64,000 nt of DNA, taken from assembly GCF_021130785.1 (NCBI RefSeq), contig NC_060207.1, positions 4,052,501-4,116,500 on the forward strand, in the 5' to 3' direction. Source of the stretch: Homalodisca vitripennis. Taxonomy: Eukaryota; Arthropoda; Insecta; Hemiptera; Cicadellidae. A program made the translations under genes and the position numbers. This document shows, piece by piece, positions 21,391 to 33,930 of the stretch; the stretch's first letter is position 1; each line of letters starts with the position of its first letter. The notes beneath the pieces are model-generated. The model worked only from the letters and a program-made list of their open reading frames with translations, did not search any database and was not told the origin of the DNA.

Positions 21391-22030
21391 TTCATAATCA
21401 TTCGTTTTCCTGTTAAATAATTCTCGGATTTATGTTTTCTGTTAAATCAAATGATTCCCCTACCATCTCTTCACTAATATATTCTACTGATGTTTTAAAA
21501 CTCTGAAACTTTCTGCTATGGCTTGTATTCCATTATCCTCTTTAATTTGAAAATTCGTTTTGATTTTATCTAAAATACTTGAATTTCTTTTTGGGAGAAA
21601 TTTACTGATTATATTCCAAGTTTCTACCATTACCAGCAATGTTTTAAAAATAATATTTTAGCTTTGCCTCTTTGATCGTAAAAGTTAGTCTGTTCCTTGC
21701 ACTTCAAAATATTTCCTTTAGGTTTATATTATATTTATCACTTTTTAATTGCTGCCAAATGTAATTTTTATAATCTGAAAGGTTTTTTATTTCTGCATTG
21801 TACTAAAAGTTTGCTGATTTCATCCCCTTAATGTTGATAGTTTTTTGTTTTGGATTGACAATAAACTTTTCTAAGGATTCAACAATAAATTTATAGATCT
21901 CTACTGGGTCTTGAATGTTTATTATAGGCCATCTATAGATCATTTTATTATACATGACACCAACTGCATTTTGTAAAAAGTGTAATATTCTGTCTAATTT
22001 AAAAGTCATCATTAAGTTCCAGGATTTGTC
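21391..22030 (-). pseudogene. Decayed LINE, linker upstream of reverse transcriptase
   Basis: Minus-strand pieces include IYRWPIINIQDPVEIYKFIV at about 21930, KNYIWQQLKSDKYNI, RLTFTIKEAKLKYYF and YISEEMVGESFDLTENI. They resemble the region between endonuclease and polymerase of LINEs (basic helix, KEAKxxYY). It continues the element at 19790-20658 across the insertion. Confidence 0.6.
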
Positions 22031-24447
22031 AATGTAATTAGTTTTATTCTATTCTAAAATATATTATTAGGAAGAACGATTGACGATTTACATTTTCTTG
22101 TCAATTTTAATTTTAAGCAGGACAAGTAAGTTACTCTTCTGTTTAAAATCAGATGTGACAATTGTTTCTCTTTTTTTAGATTTAAGATTTATATAGAATT
22201 ATAAACCCATTTTTTACTTCACTGTTCCCCTAAATAATTGAAAATTTTAACAGAGAAATATTGATATTGTAAAACGGAAGTTATTTTTTTGTTTAGCATC
22301 TCAGGTTTTTAAAAAAAATAGTGTTTTTTTAAAAAATACATAAAGATAAATTTCTTATTTCGTTTACATTATTCAATAAAACATTTAATGCAATATATAA
22401 TGATTGTTTTCTTATCAACGAGATGTGATCTGCTGGAATAATTTAATTTATTTTCTTAATTTATTATTATTATATTAATTAATTTAATTTTCAATTTTTT
22501 TAAATTTATTAATGTAAGTGACAACATTTATGTTTGCCATACTCAGTTTAGGTTCAACTGCCAGGTATAAGCCAGCCTGAAATTATCTCTCCTGAACTGT
22601 GAGCCACCATGCTCACTTTCAAGGTATTCTAAAGTCTGTTAGTATGTATGGTAGTGCACTGTTTTACATCAGAGTGAAAGGTCTCAATTCAAGGTAGATC
22701 CTAAACATACTCAAGTGAAAGGGTCTCTTTCAGATATACTGGCAATGTCGTCTGCTCTGTCACTGAACTTTTTGTTTTTATTTTGAATAATACATAACTG
22801 GATTGTTTTTGCTATTTGAATTTCAAATGAGACAGCTTCCTGCTGCCTTCTCTCTAGTATCCACATAAAGAATGCTGCTTACTGCAGTCTGGAACTACTA
22901 GCATAGAAGATGTCATTATATGCATCTTTAACATCTTAAAATTAGTGTTGCCAACCGTTCAGACTATTCTTCTTTACTTCATTTTTTAGGTAAGCAGTTA
23001 AGACAAACACAACACATTTTTTTGCTCGGGATGACCAACAATTTATATTTACTTTTACTAAAGACCCAGTTTTACAGTGTTTTGTTTCACAACTTCTACA
23101 AATATTGTATTCTTTAAAAACGGATTCTTTTTTGTTACAAATTAAACACAGTGTTGTTATATTCCACCACAAAGTAGTCGATACCCCACTTTTCATTAAC
23201 ACACGCTCTCTACGAACTCTTCGCTTTCTGGATAAAGACATAAATGAACTAAGTGTTGCAAAGAAAAACAAACCACAACTGTAAACTATAAAAGCATTGT
23301 TCAGTCGACCGGGGCATCCAAATGGAGTAAATAGTTGACATATGAGGTGCCTCGTGGACGTGGGGTCGGGATTCATAAAACATTAGAGAAGTAATATCAA
23401 GCCATAATTTAAAATTTAAATTCAGTTAAAATAGACACCAAGGATTGTCATAGTCAGAGAGTTGAGAAAATCATATTCCTGGTGAGTTTAGGTGGGCAGG
23501 CAAGAATCAAAGAACCTAATCCAATTGCACTATATTTACCGTAAGGTGAGATACTCATACTTGCTGGTCTAACCTTCTATATTTTATGTTATCCCAAATT
23601 TTTTTATATGTTAGAAATAAACTGATGAAATTATTAATACGCGTAGTTATAATTCGATTAACTCAGTTACAATAACAATTCCATTTTATAAACTTTTTTT
23701 AATAAGTTGCAAAAGGCTAATATAGGTAACTCCTAAGAATTAATCAATACAGAACAAAATAAAATCAGTTATTACTTCAATATCAGAATTGTGGGTTTTG
23801 GGCTTTTAGGCAGAATAATCAAAATTTAATTTTGAAAAATGGGAAGAAAACTAAGAATTATTAAATTTAGAATAATAAACAAAACTAATAATAGTAAAAT
23901 AACGAACTCACAAGGACAAGGATGTGGAAGAACTGCTCGTAGTCTGCCTGTGATGGATCCGACTCCTCAGATGATGGTATCCAGTAGGATGTAACGTCCT
24001 TTGGATGCTTGTAGAAATTATGGGAAGATCAAAGGGTTAATTGGGTTCCACTGACAAAGTGTTGCTTAAAATGAAGGAAAGGTAAGTTTTAGGATAAAAA
24101 TTAAACTCCTTGCGGGCCATCTCCCTGACGTGACCAAAAATGGTAGTTACTTTTAAAAGTAGATTTATAGGTGCAGTACCGTAATTATGTACCAAGTTCT
24201 ATTGCTATACCTGCAATCGTTCAGGAATTATCAAGCCCGTGCGGGATGTTTTACACCTGTTATATATCTTCTATGCTGTCTCTTAAAACTTTGTTGTTGA
24301 AAACATGTACAATTCTTTGACTTGTTTTATAATATGAAATAGGGTTGATTAACACTTGTATATTTCTCAAACGTCTGTGTAGTATAATCGTTTGTGTTTT
24401 ATCACAAGGTACCTCGGGTCACGTGACAGGCTTCGCTGATGGTTTTG
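22031..24447. other. Mostly AT-rich intergenic sequence
   Basis: No element boundaries seen. The minus-strand frame at 22942-23376 is listed separately. A reverse-strand stretch at about 23940-24020 reads plausibly as peptide (HPKDVTSYWIPSSEESDPSQ) but has no start, stop or splice support. A TTAA followed by CCCTTTGATC on the minus strand (24037-24040) has no partner that I can find. Confidence 0.4.
22942..23376 (-). other. Unrecognised 144-codon open frame
   Basis: I do not recognise this protein. It starts at ATG 23376. It has a hydrophobic stretch (AFIVYSCGLFFFATLSSFMS) at residues about 28-47, followed by a basic patch (LSRKRRVRRERV). Two Cys pairs (CLICNKKES and CRSCETKHC) could bind zinc. 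In a region this AT-rich a frame of this length can occur by chance, and there are no neighbouring exons or known motifs. It may be a degraded TE frame. Confidence 0.2.
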
Positions 24448-25090
24448 TACGCAACAAGTCCATACATGTGTTACTATGTCACGTGTTAAAATGTTATTGG
24501 ATTGTACTCAGTTTGTTTGAAAATGTATGTTTTGTGCGCACAACTTCAAGTCTATACATGTGTTACTATGTCACGTGTTAAAATGTTATTGGATTGTACT
24601 CAGTTTGTTTGAAAATTTATGTTTTGTGCGCACAACTTCAAGTCTATACATGTGTTACTATGTCACGTGTTAAAATGTTATTGGATTGTACTCAGTTTGT
24701 TTGAAAATGTATGTTTTGTGCGCACAACTTCAAGTCTATACATGTGTTACTATGTCACGTGTTAAAATGTTATTGGATTGTACTCAGTTTGTTTGAAAAT
24801 GTATGTTTTGTGCGCACAACTTCAAGTCTATACATGTGTTACTATGTCACGTGTTAAAATGTTATTGGATTGTACTCAGTTTGTTTGAAAATGTATGTTT
24901 TGTGCGCACAACTTCAAGTCTATACATGTGTTACTATGTCACGTGTTAAAATGTTATTGGATTGTACTCAGTTTGTTTGAAAATGTATGTTTTGTGCGCA
25001 CAACTTCAAGTCTATACATGTGTTACTATGTCATGTGTTAAAATGTTATTGGATTGTACTCAGTTTGTTTGAAAATTTATGTTTTGTGCG
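24448..25090. repeat. Tandem array, 92-bp unit, 7 copies
   Basis: Unit contains CATGTGTTACTATGTCACGT followed by GTTAAAATGTTATTGGATTG. Copies start about every 92 bases (24461, 24553, 24645, 24737, 24829, 24921, 25013) and are nearly identical. Every unit but the last carries the palindrome CACGTG, an E-box core. The array ends abruptly before GGATTTCCCG. Confidence 0.95.
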
Positions 25091-25145
25091 GATTTCCCGT
25101 TGCCATCATGACTATTATACCGATAATGCAAGTGTAAAAATATTT

Positions 25146-26413
25146 GCTAACGCTCAGCCAAATCCCATAGAGTTACACACACCATCGTCGAACTCAGTAT
25201 TGCTAATTTATAAATGAAGCTTCTTCCTCTAGATATTGTGTAGACAGACAGACAGAATTAAAATCTTATGTCGAGTGATAGGCATCGCTAACGCTCGGCC
25301 AAATCCCATAGAGTTACACACACCATCGTCGAACTCAGTATTGCTAATTTATAAATGAAGCTTCTTCCTCTAGATATTGTGCTGACAGACAGACAGAATT
25401 AAAATCTTATGTCGAGTGATAGGCATCGCTAACGCTCGGCTAAATCCCATAGAGTTACACACACCATCGTCGAACTCAGTATTGCTAATTTATAAATGAA
25501 GCTTCTTCCTCTAGATATTGTGCTGACAGACAGCGAGAATTAAAATCTTATGTCGAGTGATAGGCATCGCTAACGCTCGGCCAAATCCCATAGAGTTACA
25601 CACACCATCGTCAAACTCAGTATTGCTAATTTATAAATGAAGCTTCTTCCTCTAGATATTGTGCTGACAGACAGCGAGAATTAAAATCTTATGTCGAGTG
25701 ATAGGCATCGCTAACGCTCGGCCAAATCCCATAGAGTTACACACACCATCGTCGAACTCAGTATTGCTAATTTATAAATGAAGCTTCTTCCTCTAGATAT
25801 TGTGCTGACAGACAGAATTAAAATCTTATGTCGAGTGATAGGCATCGCTAACGCTCGGCCAAATCCCATAGAGTTACACACACCATCGTCGAACTCAGTA
25901 TTGCTAATTTATAAATGAAGCTTCTTCCTCTAGATATTGTGCAGACAGACAGACAGAATTAAAATCTTATGTCAAGTGATAGGCATCGCTAACGCTCGGC
26001 CAAATACCAGAGAGTTACACACACCATCGTCGAACTCAGTATTGCTAATTTATAAATGAAGCTTCTTCCTCTAGATATTGTGCAGACAGACAGACAGAAT
26101 TAAAATCTTATGTCGAGTGATAGGCATCGCTAACGCTCGGCCAAATCCCATAGAGTTTACACACACCATCGTCGAACTCAGTATTGCATCTTCATAATAT
26201 GAAGTCTGAGACAGATTGCTCTGATAGAATTGAAGTTATAGATAGTCGTCGCACATCCAGCTAACGCACACACACACCATCGTCGACACAATATCGTGAA
26301 CTCAGTATTGCTAATTTATAAATGAAGCTTCTTCCTCTAGATATTGTGCAGACAGACAGACAGAATTAAAATCTTATGTCTCGTCGAGTGATAGGCATCG
26401 CTAACGCTCGGCT
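25146..26413. repeat. Tandem array, about 141-bp unit, 9 copies
   Basis: Unit starts GCTAACGCTCGGCCAAATCC and includes ATAAATGAAGCTTCTTCCTC and a (CAGA)n stretch of variable length. Starts are at 25146, 25287 and onward. The last copies are rearranged by insertions around 26180-26300. It begins only 56 bases after the 92-bp array. Confidence 0.95.
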
Positions 26414-27096
26414 AATTATATTGATTTACTACTCCCATAAAATATTATTCTGTATAAACTTTACATATCAAAGTCGTAATTAAAATTCTTTTACTTTTTG
26501 CAGTTATAAACATGGTAATAGACCATGTAGGCCGGATATTCTTGTTGATATGCAGCGGCCGATGCGGTCAAAGTAGCCTAACCACGAAATTCGGCCAAGG
26601 TCTAGATTTGTCTGTTATCGCTGTGTACAGGCTTCACAACGTTCAATCCCAACATTTCTAAATCAGTTAAATAACATATTGCTAATATTGCAAGAACAAA
26701 ATTTACACATAACGTAGCCATGGTAGGAAGCCTAGATTCAATTTGATTTAAAAAAATGTACTGCCTTACTAGATTTTAAACTTTTAAACTTTTACTGTTA
26801 ATCAATTTAACATTTTGATATGCTGTAACGATGTCATTGAAATAAATAACCCGTGTGTTCGCCACGGGAAGTTTGCTAATATCTCCCAATTGAATCTACA
26901 ATGAGTACAGCAAAACCGATGTATCACTTTAATCTGGGAAACCGTATGGATGTCCAGGAGCGACACATTAATAACCGCAAATATCAAGATATTGGGGTGT
27001 AAATCGATTGGTCTAGTCTATTACGGAAGATGACTGTTGGAGTTGTCGAGGCTCTCTAAGTATTAAGGTATGCCAGCCTGGACATATAGGAATGCT
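26414..27096. other. Unique sequence between tandem arrays
   Basis: No gene or repeat recognised. Confidence 0.4.
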
Positions 27097-29240
27097 AGCT
27101 ACCCCTTCCCACTTTGATACAAGAGACTGGAACAGAGCTGAACTCCTCTTCCTCCAAGGTGACATGACTGAGAAATGGTGTTAGCTACCCCTTCCCACTT
27201 TGATACAAGAGACTGGAACAGAGCTGAACTCCTCTTCCTCCAAGGTGACATGACTGAGAAATGGTGTTATCTACCCCTTCCCACTTTGATAGAAGAGACT
27301 GGAACAGAGCTGAACTCCTCTTCCTCCAAGGTGACATGACTGAGAAATGGTGTTATCTACCCCTTCCCACTTTGATAGAAGAGACTGGAACAGAGCTGAA
27401 CTCCTCTTCCTCCAAGGTGACATGACTGAGAAATGGTGTTAGCACCCCTTCCCACTTTGATACAAGAGACTTTAACAGAGCTGAACTCCTCTTCCTCCAA
27501 GGTGACATGACTGAGAAATGGTGTTATCTACCCCTTCCCACTTTGATAGAAGAGACTGGAACAGAGCTGAACTCCTCTTCCTCCAAGGTGACATGACTGA
27601 GAAATGGTGTTAGCTACCCCTTCCCACTTTGATACAAGAGACTGGAACAGAGCTGAACTCCTCTTCCTCCAAGGTGACATGACTGAGAAATGGTGTTATC
27701 TACCCCTTCCCACTTTGATACAAGAGACTGGAACAGAGCTGAACTCCTCTTCCTCCAAGGTGACATGACTGAGAAATGGTGTTAGCTACCCCTTCCCACT
27801 TTGATAGAAGAGACTGGAACAGAGCTGAACTCCTCTTCCTCCAAGGTGACATGACTGAGAAATGGTGTTATCTACCCCTTCCCACTTTGATAGAAGAGAC
27901 TGGAACAGAGCTGAACTCCTCTTCCTCCAAGGTGACATGACTGAGAAATGGTGTTAGCACCCCTTCCCACTTTGATACAAGAGACTGGAACAGAGCTGAA
28001 CTCCTCTTCCTCCAAGGTGACATGACTGAGAAATGGTGTTAGCTACCCCTTCCCACTTTGATACAAGAGACTGGAACAGAGCTGAACTCCTCTTCCTCCA
28101 AGGTGACATGACTGAGAAATGGTGTTATCTACCCCTTCCCACTTTGATAGAAGAGACTGGAACAGAGCTGAACTCCTCTTCCTCCAAGGTGACATGACTG
28201 AGAAATGGTGTTAGCACCCCTTCCCACTTTGATACAAGAGACTTTAACAGAGCTGAACTCCTCTTCCTCCAAGGTGACATGACTGAGAAATGGTGTTATC
28301 TACCCCTTCCCACTTTGATAGAAGAGACTGGAACAGAGCTGAACTCCTCTTCCTCCAAGGTGACATGACTGAGAAATGGTGTTAGCTACCCCTTCCCACT
28401 TTGATACAAGAGACTGGAACAGAGCTGAACTCCTCTTCCTCCAAGGTGACATGACTGAGAAATGGTGTTATCTACCCCTTCCCACTTTGATACAAGAGAC
28501 TGGAACAGAGCTGAACTCCTCTTCCTCCAAGGTGACATGACTGAGAAATGGTGTTAGCTACCCCTTCCCACTTTGATAGAAGAGACTGGAACAGAGCTGA
28601 ACTCCTCTTCCTCCAAGGTGACATGACTGAGAAATGGTGTTATCTACCCCTTCCCACTTTGATAGAAGAGACTGGAACAGAGCTGAACTCCTCTTCCTCC
28701 AAGGTGACATGACTGAGAAATGGTGTTAGCACCCCTTCCCACTTTGATAGAAGAGACTGGAACAGAGCTGAACTCCTCTTCCTCCAAGGTGACATGACTG
28801 AGAAATGGTGTTAGCACCCCTTCCCACTTTGATACAAGAGACTGGAACAGAGCTGAACTCCTCTTCCTCCAAGGTGACATGACTGAGAAATGGTGTTATC
28901 TACCCCTTCCCACTTTGATACAAGAGACTGGAACAGAGCTGAACTCCTCTTCCTCCAAGGTGACATGACTGAGAAATGGTGTTAGCTACCCCTTCCCACT
29001 TTGATAGAAGAGACTGGAACAGAGCTGAACTCCTCTTCCTCCAAGGTGACATGACTGAGAAATGGTGTTATCTACCCCTTCCCACTTTGATAGAAGAGAC
29101 TGGAACAGAGCTGAACTCCTCTTCCTCCAAGGTGACATGACTGAGAAATGGTGTTAGCACCCCTTCCCACTTTGATAGAAGAGACTGGAACAGAGCTGAA
29201 CTCCTCTTCCTCCAAGGTGACATGACTGAGAAATGTTGTT
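27097..29240. repeat. Tandem array, 86-bp unit, 25 copies with higher-order pattern
   Basis: Unit runs AGCTACCCCTTCCCACTTTG to GAGAAATGGTGTT. Units vary at three places: AGCTACC, TCTACC or AGCACC at the start; GATACAAG or GATAGAAG; GACTGGAAC or GACTTTAAC. The order of variants in units 5-10 is repeated exactly in units 14-19, so blocks of nine units (about 770 bases) have been copied as a whole. Open frames across it are by-products of the repeat. Confidence 0.95.
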
Positions 29241-30641
29241 AACTACCCCTCTTCATGGATCTCGACAGGAGGCGGTCCGTATCAACCATACCTAACCTGA
29301 ATACCCTGTCAGCAAAGCAAGCCCAAATGTCTTTTTAGAACTACTGTAAGTGGAATGTTAGTTTTCTTTGCTTTATTTTTCCTAAGAGAACAAAAACCCG
29401 ATGCTTCACGAACAAATTCCTATTTAAGAACAGGATTGTCATACGCATATTCTTTTTAAAGGTTAGCATACCAAACACTCCTGTGATAAGCGGAAGTCAT
29501 AGGAAGATATTCCCATCTCCTTATCCATTTAGAATAATTAGACTTATAGTTTAAAGAGCAGGTTTTGAGGCCCTCACTTAGAGAGTGAACCCGTGATTAT
29601 AAATACCAATGTCATTATTTGACTTTCTCATTCGATTAGCTCAAACAATTTCAATAGCACTTAAAAGTGACGTAGCAATGGTGAGAAATGTTGATTCAAT
29701 GTCTTCTTCTTAGTTTAGCGTCTGGAATCTGACACAGGCTTGACTCCTGTCTCTCCTGTCTGACACAAAACATAGGAGCAACCATGTGGAAACTGCTATG
29801 TTTGAGAGAATGATGTTTATAATATTGTTTTAAATTATTGTATATACTGATTGACTAATAGTACTAAGTGTTAACGGCAAATTTTAGCTGTAAACCATAT
29901 ACAGTTTTGAGGATCTCATTAAATGAGACAAATTTTGTGTGTCGAAGTGAGAAAGTTTTACTCGTTTGTAGATGACTTGACTTGCCTGTTTTACTACATT
30001 ATTTACTTTGTTATCGTCGAAAGTAAATTACAGTTCTCGTGGTTTCTGTTATTCCATCACAATCCATTCAATAGCAATTACGTAAAAATATACAAGCATA
30101 ACTTTTCGAATTATTAAGCACTCATTTCCATTTTGTATTTATTTATTAAATTTTTATTTGGAAAGGTACTTCCACTTGACGTCTATATATCTAACAATTT
30201 ATCTATATTTTAACGATCTGTGAATTTATATTCAAAAGGTGGTTTAATTAATTTGAATTCGCTTGTTTATCTGCAAGTGTATCCTTAAATAATTTTGCCA
30301 CGACTTAAACGTGAAGCACATAAAAGTTTTTATTCTTCGTTTCTGCATGTACGTAAGCTATTGTAATAAACTTCCACTCGGTTTTAGTAATTTGGAATTA
30401 GTCTTTGTACGATTAAAGTGCTTTTGGTGCTGGTTGTTTTCAGTTAATTATTGCAAGATTGAACAGAAATGTGAACTGGTCTAATATAAATTATTACTTC
30501 TTGTGTCCTTCAATGTATTCATTAATAACATGCGAACTAGAGTATTCATTGTGTACTCTCCATAGTTGGTCCATCTACAACTTAACAGTTTAGTTATGAT
30601 CTAAAAAAGATCGGAATATATATTTCTTTTATTTGTTGATA
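29241..30641. other. AT-rich intergenic sequence
   Basis: Nothing recognised. Confidence 0.4.
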
Positions 30642-30649
30642 GTATAGGC

Positions 30650-31359
30650 CAGGGCTGCCCAACCTACGGCCCGCGGGCCGATTCCGGCCCGCGAGTCAGT
30701 TTTATGTGGCCCGCCTTGTTGCCAAAACAACCAAATTTGTTTACAAGCATTTGAAATATTAAATAAATACAAATTTTGAGAACCAAGCAGTCCAGCCGAT
30801 TTCACGTAGAACGAGCCGTATTCATTTGGTGGAGTATGAGTGTTGAAAGAAGTAAAGTAGTTTCAGACAGATTTCACTGACTACGGTGGTGGCTGCCGGC
30901 TGGCGAATAGAGCGCGCGTAAAGCACGGCACAGCGCGCGGTGCGGCGACGTAACCCCTACCCAACTCAAGGTCACCACTCGCCACGTAATTTGTATGTCC
31001 TAGTATCCTAGTAGGATTAATTAAAATCAATGTATTCAATTTATTGGTGACTTTTTTATTGTTCCCTCAGAATTAGAGCAAACATCCAAAAGTCTGGGTT
31101 TATATTTATTTCTACTAAAAGAACCTAAAAACATAATATATTATAAACCTTTACCTAACAACTAATAAATAATAAGAAATTACAATAATCAGGAAACAAG
31201 GGCCAAATAACCTTAAAACTCATATTTTGCACAAGATTTCTGGAACAAACCCCGGGCAATACGTTTTGTTTGGGGTTCCAAATCCCCTGGGATGTTGGCC
31301 CGCCTGGCCATAAAGGCTTTACAATGTGGCCCTTGGGTAAAAAAGGTTGGGCACCCCTG
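30650..31359. mobile_element. hAT-type non-autonomous element (710 bp)
   Basis: The ends are CAGGGCTGCCCAACCT and, inverted, CAGGGGTGCCCAACCT (one mismatch), flanked by a perfect 8-bp duplication, GTATAGGC, at 30642-30649 and 31360-31367. CAGGG-type termini with 8-bp duplications define the hAT superfamily. The interior is GC-rich at the left end (CCCGCGGGCC palindrome) and has no transposase, so it would depend on an enzyme made elsewhere. Confidence 0.92.
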
Positions 31360-31367
31360 GTATAGGC

Positions 31368-32369
31368 TATGGATGGTATAGGTATCCTTTAATTTCGCTG
31401 TTCATTGTCATGTTTCATTACTATAACGCGTTTCAATTAACTGTCCTAAAATGTCAATTTATATAATAAAACCTGTAACTATACGAGTATACCATGAAAC
31501 ATTTTTATTAATTACGGAAATGACTGTCCGGGAGAGGCAAGGCATTTATACAAGTTACACACTTCCCTAATATCCCTATCTCATGGTTGTCAGGAACAGA
31601 GCAAATAACCAAGTTTACAACCATGACACACATTCAAGGTTTTATACAATGGCGCGATAAATACAAAGAGCTTCCCGTATCTAATCTACCTTTCTGCAAA
31701 TTGTCTTTCTCAGACTAACAGTTTTAACAAAGGAAATGTACAAACTGTCTTTTTACAGTTAACCTACATTTACATACCGGTACCGTATATTAATTTTATT
31801 CAGTGTAGCACATTGAGCAGAAACAATAGGTTTCGAAATAAATGCGTATTGTTTATTTTAAGCATCGCCAATTTCCACTTATTGCTTATATGAACTAAAA
31901 CATAATCAGCTTTTAAAATTCACTTATTTATTAGAATTATGGAAAGCAAACCAAGTTCCCTTTACCAGCAGTATAAATTAACAAGATAGAGGTTAGCAAG
32001 AGTCTAACAACAAAACTACAATGTTGACATCTTCACAGCTGAAAATTCTCGCTATATGACGTCACATATCTTATAGTAAAACAATAATACCGTGTAAAGT
32101 TAGTTTTAAATGTCGTTGCAAAGATTTTGCTACTAGCTAATTACTAGTAATTTCACCGTCGCGATGGAGTTACTACCTCACAGGAAATGGAGGCTCTACT
32201 TCCCGGCACCTTCACTATGGTGCCAATTTAAAATGTATTAATAACGTATTGATACAACCAAAAACTATTAATAATTACGTACAATTTGATTTATAAGGTT
32301 GTAAACATTTCGCCTTAAATGTTCAATTGTTTTGTATTGGAATACGTTGTAAACAACCAACGTCAATAT
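31368..32369. other. Intergenic sequence
   Basis: Nothing recognised. Confidence 0.4.
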
Positions 32370-32750
32370 GTAAATTTGAGTTAGCTCTAGTTCACCTTCC
32401 TCTTATGTGTTTGAAGAGATTCAAAGTCACTGCCGCAGAAGCTATGCGAGAAATAAGACGCACTAAGAGGAAGGTGAACTGGAGCTAAACTAAAATTCAC
32501 ATTGAATCAACCCTTCCCAACTTAGCTACGTTATGTGTACAACTCTCGGTTGCTCCGCCGTGCTCTGGGATCGTGTCAGAAACATCACATTGCACTCAAC
32601 TGTGCACCTGATAACACTTCCTCACCTACATTGTACTATATTTTGTATTCTAGGTGTCTCTGATGTCGAAGTATGTTTCGACAGTCCAACAAAACTTGAG
32701 AATCAGTACTGGTATGGAAACTTGCTTCGATCACAATAGTATTGTTATTA
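32370..32750. repeat. Dispersed repeat with a 40-bp inverted repeat (copy 1)
   Basis: Arms at 32370-32409 and 32461-32500 are imperfectly complementary and share the core AGTTCACCTTCCTCTTA, with a loop of about 50 bases. The following sequence (TTCACATTGAATCAACCCTT, then CCCAAC-TAGCTACGTTA) is found again at 49085-49260, and the right arm again at 49390-49450. No protein coding. Confidence 0.7.
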
Positions 32751-33930
32751 TATTACGTAATAACTGTACAAATTATAACAGTTTTCTATACTCAAGTTGA
32801 CCCACAAAGTGATAGTTAACCAAAAGTAAAAAATGGTATTTTTGTCCATCACCTGTGATGCTTAAGGGATTCCAAGCATAAAAATACCTCAAAATTTAAT
32901 AAACGTCAAAAATATTACATTTTGGGTCCTCAGTGCCGGATATTCTCAAAAATAGCCAATTTTCCGAATGCAATCTCAATTTATAATTTTTTGACGATTT
33001 TTAAGCCCAAAAAGGACGGCTCTCGTTACTTTGTGACAAAGATCTGAAACATCAGCTGACGCACAGTTGTAATTTTTCCAGTGCACTTACGTCTAATGTT
33101 TCTATTGTTTCAGTAGAAATTAATGTAAAAGCAGAGCTGTTTTTTATATTTAAACTTGACAGTATTAACGTGTTGAGTTATTGCAATACGAATTAAATAA
33201 AATGTATAAAATTTTATTTTATTTCCCGGGTGATAAAAATTCATGTTCACCACACGGAGCAAAAGTGTCTTTAGGCCCTAAATTCTGTTTCCGCCTCGGC
33301 TTCGCGTAGTTTGTAAAACACGATTGCGGACCGGAAATAACCACTTTAGCTCATAGTGACAACAATAAACAATTGTAACGCGTTAACCGCGGGGGACACC
33401 CTAGAGCGCGTGCCGTCCTATTAAAATATTTATAATTTCTCAAGATAGAGCTGCAGGGAAGATGTTAACAACACGTATTCATAGTTAGACAGTTATTGTA
33501 CAGTTGCTAACCTACACATATTATAGCTGGACAGTTATTGTACCATAGTTCAATACGTTGACTGTGACAGACGCCATTAAATTACTTATCATCACTCAAA
33601 ATAGAGCCGCAGTCGAGTTGTTAAGTGTCTAGTCGTCACATTAGCGTTTATCAGCGCCACACATCTACCATTAGTTATTCCAAGTCAATTAATTATAATT
33701 TGTCTAAAGTGGGGCGCCACCTAAACCCGTGGCCAAGGGTGTAAACAAGTGTTGATACGGCCCTGACCATAATCATCAGATAGTTGTGAAATTATAAGTA
33801 GTGCATATCATTACAGCTTTCTTATTACTCATAAACACTACTACAGGCAGATTATAACTTGTTGCCCGAGGTTACCGTTGATCTTGGCAGGCTCGAAGTT
33901 CAAGGGACACCTGGTTCCCTGGCCGCAGGG
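32751..33930. other. Intergenic sequence
   Basis: No gene or element recognised. Confidence 0.4.

Noticed and set aside
24037..24040. Third piggyBac-type end (TTAA with CCCTTTGATC)
   Set aside because: No opposite end or transposase was found.
28644..28880. 78-codon minus-strand frame
   Set aside because: It lies entirely within the 86-bp array and is repeated.
27097..29240. CRISPR-like regular direct repeats
   Set aside because: Units follow each other without unique spacers, and the DNA is eukaryotic; it is a minisatellite.
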